Below, piece after piece: positions 5,549 through 5,756 of a stretch of DNA of 5,756 nucleotides. Position numbers and translations under genes: made by a program. Within the stretch, counting starts at the first letter, position 1. Every line of letters begins with the position of its first letter. The notes under the pieces are model-generated. The model searched no databases, was not told the origin of the DNA, and saw nothing but the letters and a program-made list of their open reading frames with translations. The DNA comes from Bacteroidales bacterium. GTDB taxonomy: Bacteria > Bacteroidota > Bacteroidia > Bacteroidales > P3. The DNA is taken from NCBI GenBank assembly GCA_012837565.1, contig DUQY01000239.1, positions 1 to 5,756 on the forward strand. The letters run 5' to 3'.

Positions 5549-5756
5549 GTTTAAGTAATTGCTATTATTACGAATTTTAGAGATAATTCTCCTGACTTTG
5601 ATAAATCTCTTTGCCATATTTTTTTATTAGTTACCATATCAGATTATTACAACTCTTGCAACAAATTTTTTGGTCTTGCATAATCAAAGTCAGGAGAGCC
5701 TAAATCCTAATTTAAGACGTAAAACTTTGTTTCCTACATTCTAATACCATTCCTGA
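5549..5756. other. Gene-free AT-rich tail after maf
   Basis: These 208 bp carry no ATG on the + strand. On the minus strand the longest ATG-started frame is 28 codons (5637 to 5551) and has no recognisable content. No clear rho-independent terminator follows maf: the only nearby stem, GTAAT (5555-5559) with ATTAC (5567-5571), is weak and AT-rich. The main structure is the inverted repeat described separately. Confidence 0.6.
5588..5697. repeat. 110-bp segment bounded by perfect 15-bp inverted repeats
   Basis: TCTCCTGACTTTGAT at 5588-5602 and ATCAAAGTCAGGAGA at 5683-5697 are exact reverse complements separated by 80 bp. Inside, TCTTGCA occurs twice in direct orientation (5654-5660 and 5674-5680). 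The size and end structure suit a small non-autonomous mobile element (MITE-like), a dispersed intergenic repeat, or a small invertible segment. I see no target-site duplication at the flanks (AAT on the left, GCC on the right) and no TAnnTTTG promoter inside. The 80-nt loop is far too long for an ordinary terminator. The repeat is certain and its nature is not. Confidence 0.6.

Noticed and set aside
5551..5637. 28-codon minus-strand frame starting MVTNKKIWQRDL
   Set aside because: It is too short, lacks a ribosome-binding site and recognisable content, and overlaps the left inverted-repeat arm.
5588..5697. Inverted-repeat segment as an integron attC site
   Set aside because: The size is compatible, but the required GTTRRRY and RYYYAAC end motifs are absent and no cassette genes or integrase are seen.

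Overview
The window looks like a piece of a chromosome from the phylum Bacteroidota, most likely order Bacteroidales. It is AT-rich. One promoter carries a textbook Bacteroidota sigma signature (TTTG, 20 bp, TACCTTTG). The two lipoproteins have acidic residues after the lipobox cysteine. The order short GT5 'glycogen/starch synthase' followed by a DUF4270 lipoprotein is one I recognise from Bacteroides-type genomes. Coding density is high, and I see no RNA gene, CRISPR array or transposase.

Layout. Positions 1-528 hold the 5' part of a minus-strand lipoprotein gene that runs off the left edge. A 155-bp divergent intergenic region follows, holding a 7-bp-stem hairpin and a TAnnTTTG-like box reading toward the lipoprotein. 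From 684 all genes are on the + strand: pcm (protein-L-isoaspartate O-methyltransferase), then after a strong promoter the glycogen-synthase-like GT5 protein, a DUF4270 lipoprotein, a secreted protein made of about 16 MORN-variant (YwqK-type) repeats, and a Maf nucleotide pyrophosphatase. The last 208 bp hold no convincing gene but contain a striking perfect 15-bp inverted repeat bounding a 110-bp segment.

How the genes fit together. The run from 1412 to 5548 is plausibly one transcript from the promoter at 1357-1388. Its gaps are 64, 0 and 32 bp, with the DUF4270 stop codon directly abutting the next start. It mixes envelope proteins (DUF4270 lipoprotein and exported repeat protein) with cytosolic enzymes or enzyme-like proteins (the GT5-like protein and Maf). 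pcm (damaged-protein repair) and Maf (nucleotide-pool and house-cleaning hydrolase) are maintenance functions.

The most unusual points are the GT5-like protein, which lacks the canonical KxGG substrate motif and the whole C-terminal half of a glycogen synthase; the coupled DUF4270/MORN-repeat pair; and the inverted-repeat element near the right edge. I found no clear evidence of a wholly new system.
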